DNA of 64,000 nt from Paraspadella gotoi (Eukaryota; Chaetognatha), in NCBI GenBank assembly GCA_051294375.1, contig CM119268.1:10485607-10549606 (forward strand), given 5' to 3'. Shown piece after piece: positions 22,474 to 37,461 of this stretch (the stretch's first letter is position 1; every line of letters starts with the position of its first letter). A program made the position numbers and the translations under genes. The notes under the pieces were generated by a model, which saw only the letters and a list, made by a program, of their open reading frames with translations, did no database searches and was not told the DNA's origin.

Positions 22474-24162
22474 AATTTTTTTTTTTGCGTAGATGCTTCG
22501 AAAATCGAAGTTCCGTCGGGCGATTGTCAGAGATTTCGCGAAAATGCTTTTCGCGAATATGCAAATGAGAAAAAAAGGTGAAACGCTAAATCGTCTTACG
22601 TCTTCGAAAGGGAAGGAGTCGCCATTAATGAATAAAAAACCCAAAAAAAATTTTTTTCCAAGATTCACTAAGAACGATTCGCGGGTGAAAATGTTTTCGT
22701 ATTGAATGTCTGTCATTAGTTGTTTTTTTTTTTTTTTTCTCATTGCACTGTTTAGATGACAAGAAAAACCAGGGAATCTAGTTTAGTGATTTTAAACTTT
22801 AGTTATTTGTCATCGTTCTTTTAGGTTTAGAAAGACGGATCAAAAATTGTTGTAAGCATAGTCCTTTGTAATATGTTTTTAGCAACATTAGTCAATATTA
22901 AAACCGCATCATTCTTTCTCTTTCATTTGGTATCTTTGATCCGAGTAGGAAATTTTGAAACAACAAAAAAATTCATTCGTCATTGCTTAGCTAATTTTTT
23001 AACGAATGGCACTTGCATCAGTATGAGAATAATAACTCAATTATTTCTTCTACTTCTAGTCCTAGTTCATATAATAACGATTCAGAAAAATATTTAGATG
23101 ATACTGAAGGGGAAAAAAAAGACGCGGATTATTCAAATGAAACTTATTTTGAAATATATTAAATGTTTGTTTTAATTAAGGCGAATAAGTAACAAAGATA
23201 TTAATACTTATTACAGTTGTAATATCAAATACATAATCATGATTCATGATGATCTTTCAGGCAAAAACAAATATGTCCGATATAAATACATGTCTTTAGA
23301 GGTAATTTTCATCATTACTGTAAAGGAGTAATGAACTATTTATTTGTAACGTTAATTATTTTTTGACAAGATGTGGGAAGTAGAGTTTTTTTTTTTGTCA
23401 ATTTTTCTGGGCGTGTCCGAATTTTCGATCTCTTTTAAAATGTTTGATGTCGTATCGCTGCACCGATTGTCCGAATGGCCCTAATTAATCTTTTTCCCGA
23501 TGACGCCTCGTGAATCAATGACGATAGAAATCCCTCAAGTTTTAGCGAACAACTTGCCAATTTCACATTTCACCGTTGGAAGAAGGTTAATTTTAGGTTG
23601 AAAGACTTCCCAAGATTTTTACATCGTTGCGCCGCGATAAGTTATAATTTATTTTCCTAATTACCCCGTAATTTAAACAAAAGAATCGCTTTGTCGGTCG
23701 TGAAGGAATGAAATAAATATGAAGTCAATTCGTTTAAAGATATTATTCTTAAAGAGAAAAAAGAAAGAATAAAATTTTATGAACTAATTCATAAGAAACT
23801 ATAAAATATAACGTTCAAGAACGCTACATATGTCAAAATCATAAAAACAAAAAATAATAAGTTAAAATAAGGCAGATTTACATATAAATTGTAGAATTCT
23901 TTGTCTACACGAGTGAATACTTTTAGTAGATCGCTTTTCAATTCTAACAAATTCTGGTTTAAATTTAATTTCAGACGCTCTCGGTTAGTTAATTTTAGTT
24001 AGTTTCTCTTCAGACCAAAAAAGAGACATCATAGCACGAATGACTAACAAGAATTTTCTCCCCCCTCGAATAAAAAAACAAAATTAGCACTTTCGAATAC
24101 TTGTATGTAAATGAGTTTAAAGTTCTCTTCGGTCAGGAATTTTATTCGTTTTGCGGTACAGA

Positions 24163-24212
<50 letters not shown>
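24163..24212. repeat. (CT)25 microsatellite
   Basis: Perfect dinucleotide array. Confidence 0.95.
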
Positions 24213-24215
<3 letters not shown>

Positions 24216-24659
24216 ATGAAAGAAGACTTTTTTTCGGTTTCTGCTCTTGAGCAAAAATCATCGTTCTTCCTAGTATTTGTACAGCATCTTTTCGCCAAAC
24301 TATTATTTTTATTACTTCGATTTCAAGTTAACCTTCCATTTCACTCTAAACTCATAAAATTAAAAAAAAAGAAACACAAAATCTTCAAAAAAACTTTTTT
24401 AAATAAAAAGGAAAGATATTTTATGGATTTAAATTTTTAAGCAACGCCCAACGACGCCCAAGAAACAAAATTACATTTTTAGCATTTGATTTCGTGTTTT
24501 CCTTTTCCCTTTTTCTTTCCATTCCATTTCTTTTCCTTTCTTTCTCTCTTTACTTCTCCTCTCCCTTTTTTTTCTTTTCACTTTGAAGAAGAAACTTTGA
24601 TTTTCGTGTCGATTCTTTGTTTTCACGATCGACGGACCGCGGAGGCGATGGATGGGGGG

Positions 24660-24876
24660 AGTCTGGAGAGGGAGAGAGGGAGAGAGGGAGAGAGAGAGGG
24701 AGACAGAGAGAGGGGGTAGTCGGTGAAGTGGAGGTGGGACGGAGAGGGATCGAGCAGAATTCACCGTTTCGCCGCCAAAACTCATAGTTTTTTTTAAATC
24801 GTCCACTCGTCCACTCGTTCATTCGGATTCAACTTTCGATTTATCGTTCGCTTCGAATCTAAATTTTTCTTTCGAG

Positions 24877-24960
<84 letters not shown>

Positions 24961-24990
24961 CACACTCTCTCTCTCTCTCTCTCTCTCTCA
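24660..24990. repeat. GA array followed by a long imperfect CT array
   Basis: GA/GGGA array at about 24660-24717 and CT array at about 24868-24990. Their opposite polarity could let the two fold into a purine-pyrimidine hairpin. Confidence 0.85.
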
Positions 24991-25772
24991 CCATTTCTTC
25001 CTCGTTTGGCCGTTTTTTATTTTTTACAATTTTTTTTTGGTAAAATACTTACAATGCGTCAGTTGTGTATGTGGAGCATTTTTACCTGATTGCAGTTTTA
25101 TGGCTTTTCTAATGCCGACTGTTTGTACGTTTTTTTCTCCATCTATCTCTCGATCCCAGAGGCTAAAATAGGAAAAATATTATTAGGGACGTCTTCCGGA
25201 AATCTGGGCGGGAACTAAAATGACTAAAAGCATTATAGCTTTTTAAATATTGAATCTCTGTCATTTTGTGCCCATCACGTTTATCTTACTTGTAATCTTA
25301 TTACTTTTTTTATTTTTACCAAGAAAAATCCATTAGTTTTTTTTGTGGGATTTTCGAAATAATCTCTCTTTTTTTAATTTGCAGGTGAAGCTGGGAGAAC
25401 CGCTTTAAAGCTGAGATAGAAAGAGGGAGAGCGAGAGAGAGAGAGAGAGCGACAGAAAGAAGTCTGCAAGAATGTTAACGAAAATTTATTACTGAGAAAA
25501 GTAAAGAGATATTGTGACCTCGAAAAGATAAAAAGAGGAAAATAGAAAAAAGGAAAAAAAGAATAGCGGCTTTTTTGGACTCGATTTGCTTCGAGTCTAA
25601 ATAAGGGAGACCGGAAGAAACGTTCGCTTGACAAAATAAAAAAATTAAAATAGAAAAAAAGATGATTCGACGAGTGATCAGTAAATTTAAAAGAACGGGA
25701 CACTGACCTCGAAACAAGACGACGACGACGACGTGAGTCCTTTTCACTTCACCGATTCACGCATCGTTCATT

Positions 25773-26140
25773 CACGTGACTTTCGCTCGTCGATCGTTGA
25801 CTCCCGTCCCGACGCGATCTCACCGACTGACCACAGACTACACGACCATCACGTGACAACAATTCTCACCGTCGAATCCAATTTTCGTTTTGCGTCCAAC
25901 GATTAAATCGAAACGAAAATGTGACGCCCGCCCCGCCCTCCAAACGGCTCGTCGAATCGGTTTCCATTCCTTCGAGCGCCATCTTCAGTTTCTTCTTCGT
26001 TTCCGTTTTTTCCTCGTCTTCGCGATTTTTTACGACTTTTGTCTAAAAATGTGAAGGAAAATCGTAAACGTCTCTTGACGAAGTGAAAGTTTTAAACCTC
26101 TTAAGGCAATATATATACATTGAGTTGTCCTCAGTGTGAT
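25773..26140 (+). promoter_or_regulatory. candidate promoter of the lysyl-oxidase-like gene
   Basis: Two copies of CACGTGAC (25773-25780 and 25850-25857), E-box type and the second about seven helical turns from the first. A GC box (CCCGCCCCGCCC) follows near 25926, and TATATATA at 26110-26117 is followed about 20 nt later by an initiator-like CCTCAGTG. The first coding exon begins 310 nt further down. The elements are seen; that they act on this gene is inferred. Confidence 0.35.
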
Positions 26141-26448
26141 ATATCACATACTCACAGCCACTCACGCAAGTTTTGAGGAAGAAAAAAAAAAAAGAATTGA
26201 AGAAACTTCATAAAGAGAGAGAAGTTCTACTAGTTCCGATTTCCTCAAGAATTTCCTTTTTTTTTTTCGAAAACGGGTTAAATTTAGCGGAAATACATTT
26301 TAAACAATAAAAAAAAATATTGTTCGACATTCTGTAAGTTTAACTCAATTTTTGACGAAACGTTAAAACAACCTACGAAACAACTAAAAACACTTTTGCC
26401 AAAAACCAAAAATCAAAATTAAAAAAAAACAAACAAACTTTTTTGACG

Positions 26449-29256
26449 ATGACTCGTCTCGTTCCAAAGTCTTTCCTTCCTTCTCTCACTTCCTCGTCTT
26501 CGAGCGTAACGTCGACGGCGATGGCGACGCTATTGACGTTACTCTCAATCGCGCTGGTGACGTTATTAACGCCGACGTTATTGACGTCGTCGTCAACGTC
26601 GTCCTTCTTGTCTCTTTTGACTTTATCTTCCGCGACGCTATTATCGTCGTCGTCGTCTTCATTTTCGCTACTTCCTCTGGCGCTGATGACGTCATTTCCG
26701 GTCGCCCAATCGAGAATCCCCCATCATCTGTTGGTCGACGCCAGAGGGCGGAGGAAGAGAGTCATTAGGAGGATTCGGCGACTGCGAGCGAGGAGGGCGC
26801 ATGAGGTGAGGGGGTAAGGATTTTTTTTAAAAAAAAAGGTCAGGCTTATATCAGTGGAACTGGCGGGAAAATGTTACAAAACATGGAAAGAAAGGAGGGG
26901 ACAGGAAAGTATTACGACTGATTGTTAACTGTTAAGTCGGAAGTGAATATCGGAAACTAGGGAATTAAATAAAACTAAATTCAGCGAAATAGCTACTAAA
27001 TACTAAATTTACTTCAATTTAAGCATAAAGTCGTCAAATGCCTTTTCAACGTAAGACCGATAGTTTCATTTAACCGATCGAGTCGGCTCAAAGGGCATAA
27101 CAAGCTTACACGCATTCACGGTTTTTTTTTAAACCAAGTTAAAGCCCCATTCCAAGAAAAAAAAAAAAAGGAAAAGGTTGAGCCGAATAAGGCAGAGAAT
27201 CCCGGGAAATTCTAGTGGCGCGGCAGAGTCGAGGAAGGTTTAGGGAAAAAAATTGTTGAGGGCCTTCGGAGGGTTGGGATGAAAGGTGGGTAGGGTGATA
27301 AAAAATGAGGAGGCAGGGTTGAAAGAAGAGAGTGAAAATAAAGGGGGGGGGTAAGCCGAGAGGAGAGAAAGCCGATTAGATTCCTCTTTCACTATCTTTT
27401 TTTTCAAGTGAAGTTCACCCAAAGGATTTCGTCAAGATTGAAATCCGAGTCAATCACTAGATGTAGGACTAAGCTCTGACGAAGTCAGAGGTTTTTTTAA
27501 TATATTCTTTGACCGGAACCAAGTAGAAAGGGGCAATAAATTGCTAATTTTTTAAGTTCAAAAAAAATCGACCAAAATATAGAAAATTAACCAAATCTTC
27601 GGAAAATCCACCCTTCTTTGGAAGTTTTCGCCATATCAGATTTTTTCCGAATCCTGACTCCCGGTTGAAAACTCTAGATTCCCGATCGTTAGCTCCTCTT
27701 TTACTTTTACCTTTAAATAAAAATTCACCAAAAATGGGACTAATTCACTTTAACATGATCGTATCAATATTAAAATAACCAAATGAAAATGTTAAAGAAA
27801 AATTTTGGAGAGCCCTTCAGGACATATTGGCTATCGATCCCTGAATTCGAAGTTTATTGTAAAAAGACAACATACCTTAAATGCGTTGACATTGTATTGA
27901 AGTGAGAAATCCTTTATTTATATATAAATTGGCGTCAAAAATATTATTCCCGAGCGGAACCAGTCCATATTGAATTGAATGGTTCGATGTCAAATGATGG
28001 TTATTTGTCAAGAGAAAAAAAGCGAGCCCTTCAGATGCAACAGGCTCGGATCGAGTGTTTTACTCTATTTTTTTTAGCCTGAATTTTCCCCAGGGGCGTT
28101 GACATAATTTTGGTATCAGACATTTTAACAAAATCTCCATTGAAAAAGTCTTCCTCGATTCTAAGAACGACGTAGGACTCCTACTAGATGATATTCGTAA
28201 AAATTAAACAAAAAAAAAAAAGCCAAAATAATAATAAACTAAAAAGAAAGTTTAAAAATTTCACTTCGACTTTAACGACGCTAGTCAGGGCTTTTTTTTT
28301 TTTCGTTCGAGGTTGAGGAGGAGTGGTTTCGCTTATCGGGTTATCGCATCGGCAAGAACTTGATAGGAATAAACAGCCATGAACGCGAAAAACCACAATT
28401 CCTGGATCCTGATACGAGAAAAAAAAATAGGAGTCCCTTAGTCTCGATCGGGTCACTTCCCCTAATTTTAGCCGACATTTATTTTGGATTTTTTCCCTTG
28501 ACGGTTTTCTACCCTCGTTTTGTTTTGTTTTTTGGTTGTATGTTCCAGCTTTTTTACGCGTTTTCTGAGTTTTTGCTGTCTTTCGCCCGTTTTGATGTCT
28601 ATGATATAGCTTTGGTCCCCCATTTTGACTACTGTTTTGTTTTTTCTTTTTACAGATGCGATTACACTATTTAAATATTTCTTTTTTTAAATGCTAATTG
28701 GTTCACTTCACAATCATCATTCTTCAATTTTGTTTTTGGTCTCTTCGTTTAAATCTCATTTCCACTTCGTATCTTTGTATTAGACCCCTTCATTATGCTT
28801 TTGTCGCTTCTTCAATCCATCCCTTTTTCCTCGTCGCGTCTCACCCATCACTTTCAACCTCGAGTCTTTTTCTATTACTTCCCTCTCGAAGAAACACTGC
28901 TGATCCAAATTCAGTGATTCTTATCAACAAAGAGAAAGAATGCGGATTCACCTTTCGCCCAGAGTAAAAAAAGAAGACGAGAAGTCCCCATCTGTAGAGC
29001 CACTACAGGGGTAGACTGAGAGAAAGGGAGGGAGACGACCGAGAGGAAAAGAGAGAGAGACGACGAGAGTGACCGAGGATACTGAGAGAGAGAGAGAGGC
29101 CGAACGAAGAGAGAGAGGCGAAAGAAGGCAAACAGAAAATGCAATCAAAGAAATATATCTTCAGGGTTGAACGAGGGAAACTAATTTTCCTCAAAATTTT
29201 GTTAACCGGCTATTGATAGTTTATTTATTTTAGAGACGTTCGTACTAATAAAGTTG

Positions 29257-29295
<39 letters not shown>

Positions 29296-29860
29296 CTCTG
29301 ACGTAAGAGAGCATCCTAAATGAATCGGCTAAAGGGAGGCAAACTTGAACCCCAGAGCTCAAATCCAACGATCAACTTTTTTTAACCAAAAATCGGTATA
29401 TTTTTTTTTTTTTTCAAAAATAAAAAGTTGTTTCTTTGTCTTTTTGTAGCCAGAGGGTCATAACTTGAAGGTCCAGGCATTTGCTCTCTCTCTCTCTCTC
29501 CTCTCCTCTCTCTCTCTCTCTCTTCTCCTCTCTCTTCTCTCTTCTCTCTCTCATTCTCTCTCTCTCTCCCTCTCCCCCTCGTTGTTTCTTGTAAAATATT
29601 TTCGGGCAAAAAGTCTCTACAAATGACATATGTTTTTCTTAATTATCATAGGCTGGCAAGTTTTAGGCAGAGAACAACGTATATATCGATATGAAAAAAA
29701 AATCAATTAGAAATAATTTTTAGGAGGTTAAAAGCTCTACTAGGATTTTTTTACAAAAAACTCGAAAAAAAGTTTGTACTAAAAAATCGCAAACGACTTT
29801 AATCTAAAACAAACACCAGACTCTTCTTTATGGGCGGCGGGAAATTTCTTTGAGAGAGAA

Positions 29861-29946
<86 letters not shown>

Positions 29947-30480
29947 TCCGTTAATTGAATTCACTCTTTACTTGAAGGAAAATCACACTTTTTTAACTCG
30001 AATAGAAATTTCGTGACGCTCCGGACTCAGATCCGCGACCGCCTGCACACCCCAAACACGCCTCTTCGCCTCTTCGCGCCTTCGGGTGTTTACTCGCATT
30101 CCCCGACGCCCTCTACGACCCCTTCGGAGGCTTTCCCTTCGACCTTCGGACAGTTATCCTCCACCCGCCCTTTAAAATGTAATCGGAACCACCCCTCTCG
30201 CCCGGACCTTCCCTCGAGGGTCCACCGCCTCAAACGTCCACTGCGGAAACCACCACCCAGACCGTCACGCTGACACCACCACTCACCGTTTCACACTCAA
30301 TCCCTTCTCCAATTCGTTGTCGAAAACCGTTTGCAATTAGGCTTCACAACCGAGAGATTGGACGCGTGATTAGGGCTTCTTAGGGTGTAGGGTTTCTAGG
30401 CGTCAGCGGCCCGCAGGGATTTTTCTTCTTCGTCTTCGTCGTTCGTCATCATGTCTTGTTAGCAAAAGTTTGGAATCCAA

Positions 30481-30556
<76 letters not shown>

Positions 30557-32074
30557 AGAGAGCCCGAAAAAAAAACATCAGTCCAATCTCATAAATGTTC
30601 CTTACTTTTAACTCCGCCTAAGCAAAAGAGGGAACACCTAAAATAGTAAGATAGTATCTATTAGATACCATGTAGGTCATAAAATATTCGCGTCTTCGTC
30701 GTGGGCGTTCTTAGTTTAGGATAAAGTACAAAAAACCTATGCACTAAATTATCATCCATCTTTATCATCATCATCAACGTCATTATCATCCTTGATGATG
30801 ATCGTATTAGTTACTAGGTTAACTCGATCCAAAAAAATACTGGAGACTAAAGTAGACACAGATCTCACTCTCAAACGGTAGTCCCGATGAGAAGAGAGGG
30901 AGAGGGAGACGATCGTCTGTGTGAAGATGGTTTTTTAATTTGACCTTTTGTTTTCATTATTTCATTTGACGTTTTGGTCAGCCAGGCCGCCAATCAAAAA
31001 AGAAAAAGAAAACCAAGGACAGCTTTGTTAGTTGGTTAGTTTTGTTAGTTGACAGCTTTGTTAGTTTATTTAAAAAGGGCGTCATAAGACCATTTTTTTA
31101 TATAGTAGATGTCTTCATTTTCTTGGCCAAAGATAATTCGCGAAAAACACGGTTTAGGTCATTACCCTTGCGCATTGGGCATTGCTTATTACACTTAAAA
31201 TAATTAAATTAATTTATTTACAAAAAAAGGTTTTTTTTTCTCGATTCCTTTAAGTTCAATATATAAATCGAGGTCAAAAAGCAATTTTGTTAGAAGATCA
31301 AAGAATGTTTGTGTTCAAGGGACGTCACGGTTCACCTACGAAAATTTGACGTCCATAAATCATTTTAAAATATTTTCGAAGTTCGGTCAGTGGCCAATAG
31401 CAAAATTGCCATGCAAAAAAAAAAAAAAAAGTACGCGCGTAATTATTAAAAAAAAAACAAAGATTAGATGAAGTTTATTTTCCACAATTAAATTAACATG
31501 AGAATAAACCACTGTTGACAGGTTGAGCGGGATCCTGCTAGTTTTAGGAGATATAGTAAGATTTAAGTAGTCGGTGAGCCCTATTACAGACCAGTGTCTT
31601 TTTTTCATTATGCGTGAATTAATTCTTACTCATCTTTTTTAGCCACAGGATTTCCGCAATCGCTTCTTTAGTTTTGGTTTCTTGCATCTTATTTACGTAA
31701 ATTATTTAATTTTGTAGCCTTGCGTGGGTGATAAATGTATATTAAATAAAAAAAATGTTACTAGACAACCGTCGAAAAAACTTCTGGCTAAAGGTGACCG
31801 TAAATTCCTTATCAATAGACATTAGACGCATGAGACACTGAGTTCGAATCGTAATCATCGCTTCCTCTTTCCAACTTTGTCTTCAGGAAGGCAGCCTCCG
31901 TCTCGTAGGCGGCGAGTCCCGCGCCGAGGGCAACGTCCAGGTCACCACTCCGGCGCCTGGGGAATTGTGTGCGACGACCGACTTCGATATTTACGACGCC
32001 ACCGTCGTCTGCCGTCAACTAGGATTCTCTTCCGCGAGACAGGCGCTCAAGAATTCCCACTTCGGAATCGGCTC

Positions 32075-32168
<94 letters not shown>

Positions 32169-35100
32169 TTTATGCTTATGGTCTGCAAAGGTTCGAAGAA
32201 TAGGGTGTAATCGGATTCTGTCTGTCTGTCTGTCTGTCTGCTGTCTGCTGTAATCGTGGTTTGTCTTTCGAGTCAGTAATCTTCATTTTGTTTAATGACC
32301 TTCAGACGCTTCTGGATTGACCAACCTCCTCTGCGAGGCGACGAGAAACGAATCTCGTCCTGCCGCTTCGACGGATGGGGTCTCCATGACTGCCCTTGAA
32401 GGGGCCGCGGCGTCAGGTAAGCATCTCGTTTTGTCGCGCTGCTTGACAGGTGCGTAACTGGTGAAAATGAACGTATTCTATCGTCACCAACCGCCAGGTG
32501 GCAACGAGCAGATGCGAAACCGTAACAACACTTCCCGAAGTAGCGCCGCACCGGCCAAAACGGTCGCGAAAGCTTAAGCGAGACGATAGAAGGAAGGCAA
32601 AGCAGAGGCTTCATCGTCGTCCGTTGTCACGTCGTCGTCTAATCCTCACTGACGTCTTCGTCATCGTCGTCGTCTTCGAAGGCTCTTCGTCTCGGACGAG
32701 GCGCTGCGGTCGCTCGAGTCGTCGACGATGACGTCGAGGAACTCCGACGGAGACTCCATCATAGACATCATGAAGAAGCTGCTGCTGCAAGAAGGCGCCA
32801 GAGCAGGAGGAAGAGCGACGAATCGGCAGCGACGGCGACGACGACGAAAGGTTTGACATTTTATGAGATGGCGCTGCTTGAAATCAGAATTTTTGGCAGA
32901 GAAGCCGACGGATCAAGTTTTCTGTTTATAAATTTGTGATTTTTTTTTCATCGAATTGTGTTAAAATTTCTTTCCGTTGCGTTTTAGATTTTTTTTGGTA
33001 ATAAACAACGATTCTTTAAATAATATATCGTTGTTTATAATTATAAAGACACTATCATTTAAGGATGAAACTGCAAAGCTGATAGGTTGATTCCGGTTCC
33101 ATGCTTGACCAATCAGGATTCGGCGATTCCATTTCAGCGGGTAGATCGCCCGAGTCTCCGATCCGATTTGCTTTTGGTGGCTGATACTCCTGCGATGCTA
33201 TGAATAGATTTTATTCAAATTCTATATTTAGTTTTTAATTCTGGCTAACAACGATTAAAAAAATGTTTCAAAGCCTGAATAGGTTAATTAAAAAAGATAT
33301 AAAGCGACGGAGATTTGTTAAGAAACTCTGAACTTTGAAGTTAGAATTTTATTAATGCTCTTTCTATTTTAAATATATTCAGCCGTCGCCTTCTCTCTTC
33401 CTCTTCTCTTCCATCTTCACAAACCCATTAGCTCCCATCTCTTCAACGAGGCCTTCATCGAGTCCTGCTCTCTCCGGTTGCTGCGTCAACGTCGGTAACT
33501 TAGCAACGACCCGTAGCAACGACGCCATCGACGACGTCTACGACGACGACGACGACGACAAAGTTGGCAACGGAAGCGACACTCCGACATTCCCCTCATC
33601 TCCATCTCTGGCGTCGAGAAGCGACGGAGAGACGGAGAGCTCGATCCTCCCAGCCGCCGCAGCCGGAGCAGCCGCGCAGCGGACCGCCAGCCCCAAGATC
33701 TCGCGGAATCTCTTACACGAACGACGACGGGAAGATGGAAGACGGTTCGTCGGTCGAGGACGAAGACGACACGATGAGAACGACGACGCCGTCAACGAGG
33801 TGGAGAAAGCCACCGAGACGGATTGGAGAAACTGGATGACACCTCGCTGATGCAAGATCGAGGAGGAGGAGAGGAGATGAAGAAGGAAGAGCTGGAGTTG
33901 GAGGAAGGGAGGGGGGTTCCTCGAAGACATGGATTATAAGAAGAGAAGGTGAGGAAAGGAAAGAGGGTGAGTCGTGACAGAAAAAGAGGAAAAGAAGGAA
34001 AACGACGGAATCTCAACGGTTTCTCCACAATCTAGTCGAGACCCCCGAGCGAACCACTCCTTGCGGACGAGAGTCTTGGGCTCCGAAGCCGCCACCGGCC
34101 TCCAGGTAGTCGAGGTGGTGGTCGACGAAGCCTCGACACCGTCCTTACCTCTTCGACGCCGCGCGACCGCCGCCGACGCGAGACGGCGTCGAATCGCGTT
34201 CCGGCGGCCGACGTTTGGGAGGTGCGTCAGTGGGGCGCCGACAGTATCTCGCCGGGGCAGACGGCGCGAGACGGCGCCTTCAACAGGATCGTGCCCAACA
34301 AGCGCGTCGGCGGCGTCGGGGGAGCGAGGGTAGGGATAAGTGCCGCTGTTGATCGGCGAGAAGAAGGTCCCTTGGGTCAAAGGTGAGGCAATCGAATCGC
34401 CGAGGAATCGGTTTTAGTTTAATTACATTCAAACCTATTAGCTAAATCATTTAAACAATATGTAGAATGGCGTGAAATGACGCCAGGCCGTATTAAGACT
34501 TAGACAACTTTGAACGTCAAACTTACCGACAAATTTACATAGTATTAAAAATATTTATGACGGTATATATTGCAATAACGATGACCAATATTGGTCTTCA
34601 GGCGAAGCGATGAAAGGCTGTTCGGCCTGACGAACGGGCGTCATGCGCAGGAAGGACGAGTCGAGGTTCTCATCGGGGAAATTGGGGACTCGTCTGCGGC
34701 GCGGGTTCGCATGATGGAGGTAAAGAAAAAAATTTGCATATTGCTGGAATTGTTGGAATAATTCTCACATTCATGTCAGCCTAATTAGTAATTACATGTT
34801 TTCTTTCTATGAAAATTTGATCTTCTGCACTTTCTCTTTGCGAGGATTAGTCTTCATTTTGGTATCTAATACAAATTTTCTATCTTTTCCAAATTCAACA
34901 TTGTTTTTTATCTTATATTTTCGAATAACGAAATTTATCTATTAAAACTCTGTGATTGCTTGTAATTGTCACTTTTTTTTTGACAACAGTCATAGACCAT
35001 TCCACAATCCACATATTTTTGACTGTCACTCAAGTTTTCCCCCTGTCTCCCAAGGTGATCGTCATCTGCAAATCCCTGGGTCTCGGCGCGGGAGGCAAAT

Positions 35101-37400
35101 CCCGTGCAGACGACCTGGTGGGGAGGTGAGCTGGACGAGGTAGTCGTAGCGGACTCACCGCGGAGAAGGAAAGGTCGTGGGCGAGTGTCGGTGGGACGAC
35201 CGGAACATACGCGTGTCCGGGAAGAAATCGATCGCCGGTGAGTCGGTGGGGATGTGAGTTCGGGGGGGGGGTGCGGGAAATTGTAGGAAATGATATCCAT
35301 TGTCATTATGTCATAATTGTATCGGTCAAGAGGTAATAAAATATTCCACAAGATCTCTATAAATTTTTCTTGATTGTTTGCTCAAAGGAGTGAACTGTAT
35401 TTAATGAACAGTGAACACCAAAATTCTATTCCTACGCAAGATTATTTTTTCCAGGGGTAGCATTTGGATAAGACATATTTCTGACCCGTGATCACCCATC
35501 TCGACTTTATTTCTCCAGGCGTGGTGTGCGCCAACGACCTTCCGATCTAATGCCCAACGGTCGTCTGCTACAGTCTCATATCTACTTGGAGGATCGACAG
35601 CTGTGGTACCTTCAGTGCGCAATGGAGAGAACTGCTCGCCTCGGACGCGTACCCGTGCGTCAGAGGGAATACAACTGGCCTATCACAACAGGCGGCTGCT
35701 CAGGTCATTAATATTAACATCCTGATATAACAACGACACATCACAATCCGTTCCGACCAACAGGTTTACTTCAAGCATCTTCACAAACGGAACTCAGGAC
35801 TTTCGTCCATTCATTCCGAAGCACTTGTGGCAGTGGCACATGTGTCATATGCATTATCACTCCATGGAGGTCTTTACTCACTACGACCTNNNNNNNNNNN
35901 NNNNNNNNNNNNNNTTTTTTTTTCGTTCGAGGGTTGAGGGAGGAGTGGTTTCGCTTATCGGGTTATCGCATCCAAGACTTTGATTAAGAATAAAAAGCAG
36001 AAGCGAAAAAACCCAAATTCCTGGATTCTGAACAGGAAAAAAAAATGGAGTCCGCTTATCTCGATCGTCACTTCCCCTAATTTTACCGACTTTTATTTTT
36101 ACTTTTTTTCCTTGACGTTTTTCCTCGTTTTGTTTTTTTGGTTTATGTTTCCAGCTTTTTTACCTTTTATTTTTCTTTTCCCTTTTTATTCTAGTGATAT
36201 AGTTTGTCCCCATTTTTACTACTGTTTTTTTTTTTTTAGATCGAGTTAACATTTAAATATTTTTCTTTCTTTTAAATGCTATTGTTCATCAATCATCATT
36301 CTTCAATTTTTTTTTTGGTCTCTCTCTTTAAATCTCATTTCCACTTCGTTACTTTTATTAACCTTTTAGCTTTTGTCGCTTCTCCATCTCCCTTTTTCCT
36401 CTCTGTCTCACTCCCTCATTTCACTCGAGCCTTTTCACTTCCCCCTCACGAGAAACTGGACCCAAATTCAGTGATTTATCACCAAAGAGAAAAGAAGCGG
36501 ATTCACCTTTCGCCAAGAAAGAGAGAGAGACTGAATGCCACACTCTGTTAGAGAGAGATAGAGGGGGAGAGAGAGAGAGAGAGAGAGAGAGGCTGAAAAG
36601 GAAACAGAAAATCAATCAAAGAAATATATCTTCAGGGTTGAACGAGGGAAACTAATTTTCCCTCAAAATTTGTTAACCGCTATTGATAGTTTATTTATTT
36701 TTATTTTAGGGACTTGCCGCTTACTTCTCATATAAGGCTCTCTCTCTCTCCTCTCTCTTATCCTCTCTCGCTACTACTCTCTACTCTACTGAAACGTAAG
36801 AGAGCATTCCTAAATAAATGCAACAATCGGCAGCCCTAAGACGTTATTCTTGGTAAGGTAGCAAGACTTGACCCCAGCACGCACTAGCACGCACTAATCA
36901 CTCAAAAAATCCATACGACTTTTTACAACTGTTTTTTTTCTACACCAAAATCGGCGTTATTTTTTTTTTTTTTTTCTTTTCAATATAATAAGTTTTTTTT
37001 GTTACTTTGTCTTTTTTGAAGCCAGAGGTCAAACATGACGCGTATCCAGGGGCATTTTGCTCTCTCTCTCTACTACTCTCTCTCTCTGCTCTCTACTCTC
37101 TCTCTCTCTCTCTCTCTCTCCTCCCTTCTCCCCTCGTTGTTTTGATAAATATTTTCGGGCAAAAAGTCTACAAATGACATATGTTTTTCTTTAATTATCA
37201 TAGGCTGGAATGTTTTAGGCAGAGAACAACGTATATATCGATATTAAAAAAAATCAATAGAAATATTTTTTGGAGGTTAAAAGATCGACTAAGGTTTTTT
37301 TTTAAAAAACTCGAAAAAAAGTTTGTACTAAAAAATCGCAAACGACTTTAATCTAAAACAAACACCAGACTCTTCTTTATGGGCGGCGGGAAATTTCTTT

Positions 37401-37461
<61 letters not shown>

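Larger units (their letters stand above)
22474..26448. other. intergenic region upstream of the lysyl-oxidase-like gene
   Basis: Divergent 5' flank of the secreted-protein gene (-) and the LOX-like gene (+). Mostly AT-rich, with CT/GA arrays. The last 700 nt look like a promoter and 5' UTR. No further gene is supported. Confidence 0.5.

Noticed and set aside
28360-28967. Phe/Leu-rich open frames inside the LOX intron
   Set aside because: The same sequence at 35980-36551 reads in different frames because of indels, so there is no conserved protein.
30013-30273. Pro/Arg-rich frame in the LOX intron, with a minus-strand counterpart at 37483-37800
   Set aside because: The corresponding DNA in the other copy has several frameshifts and neither strand has splice or family support.
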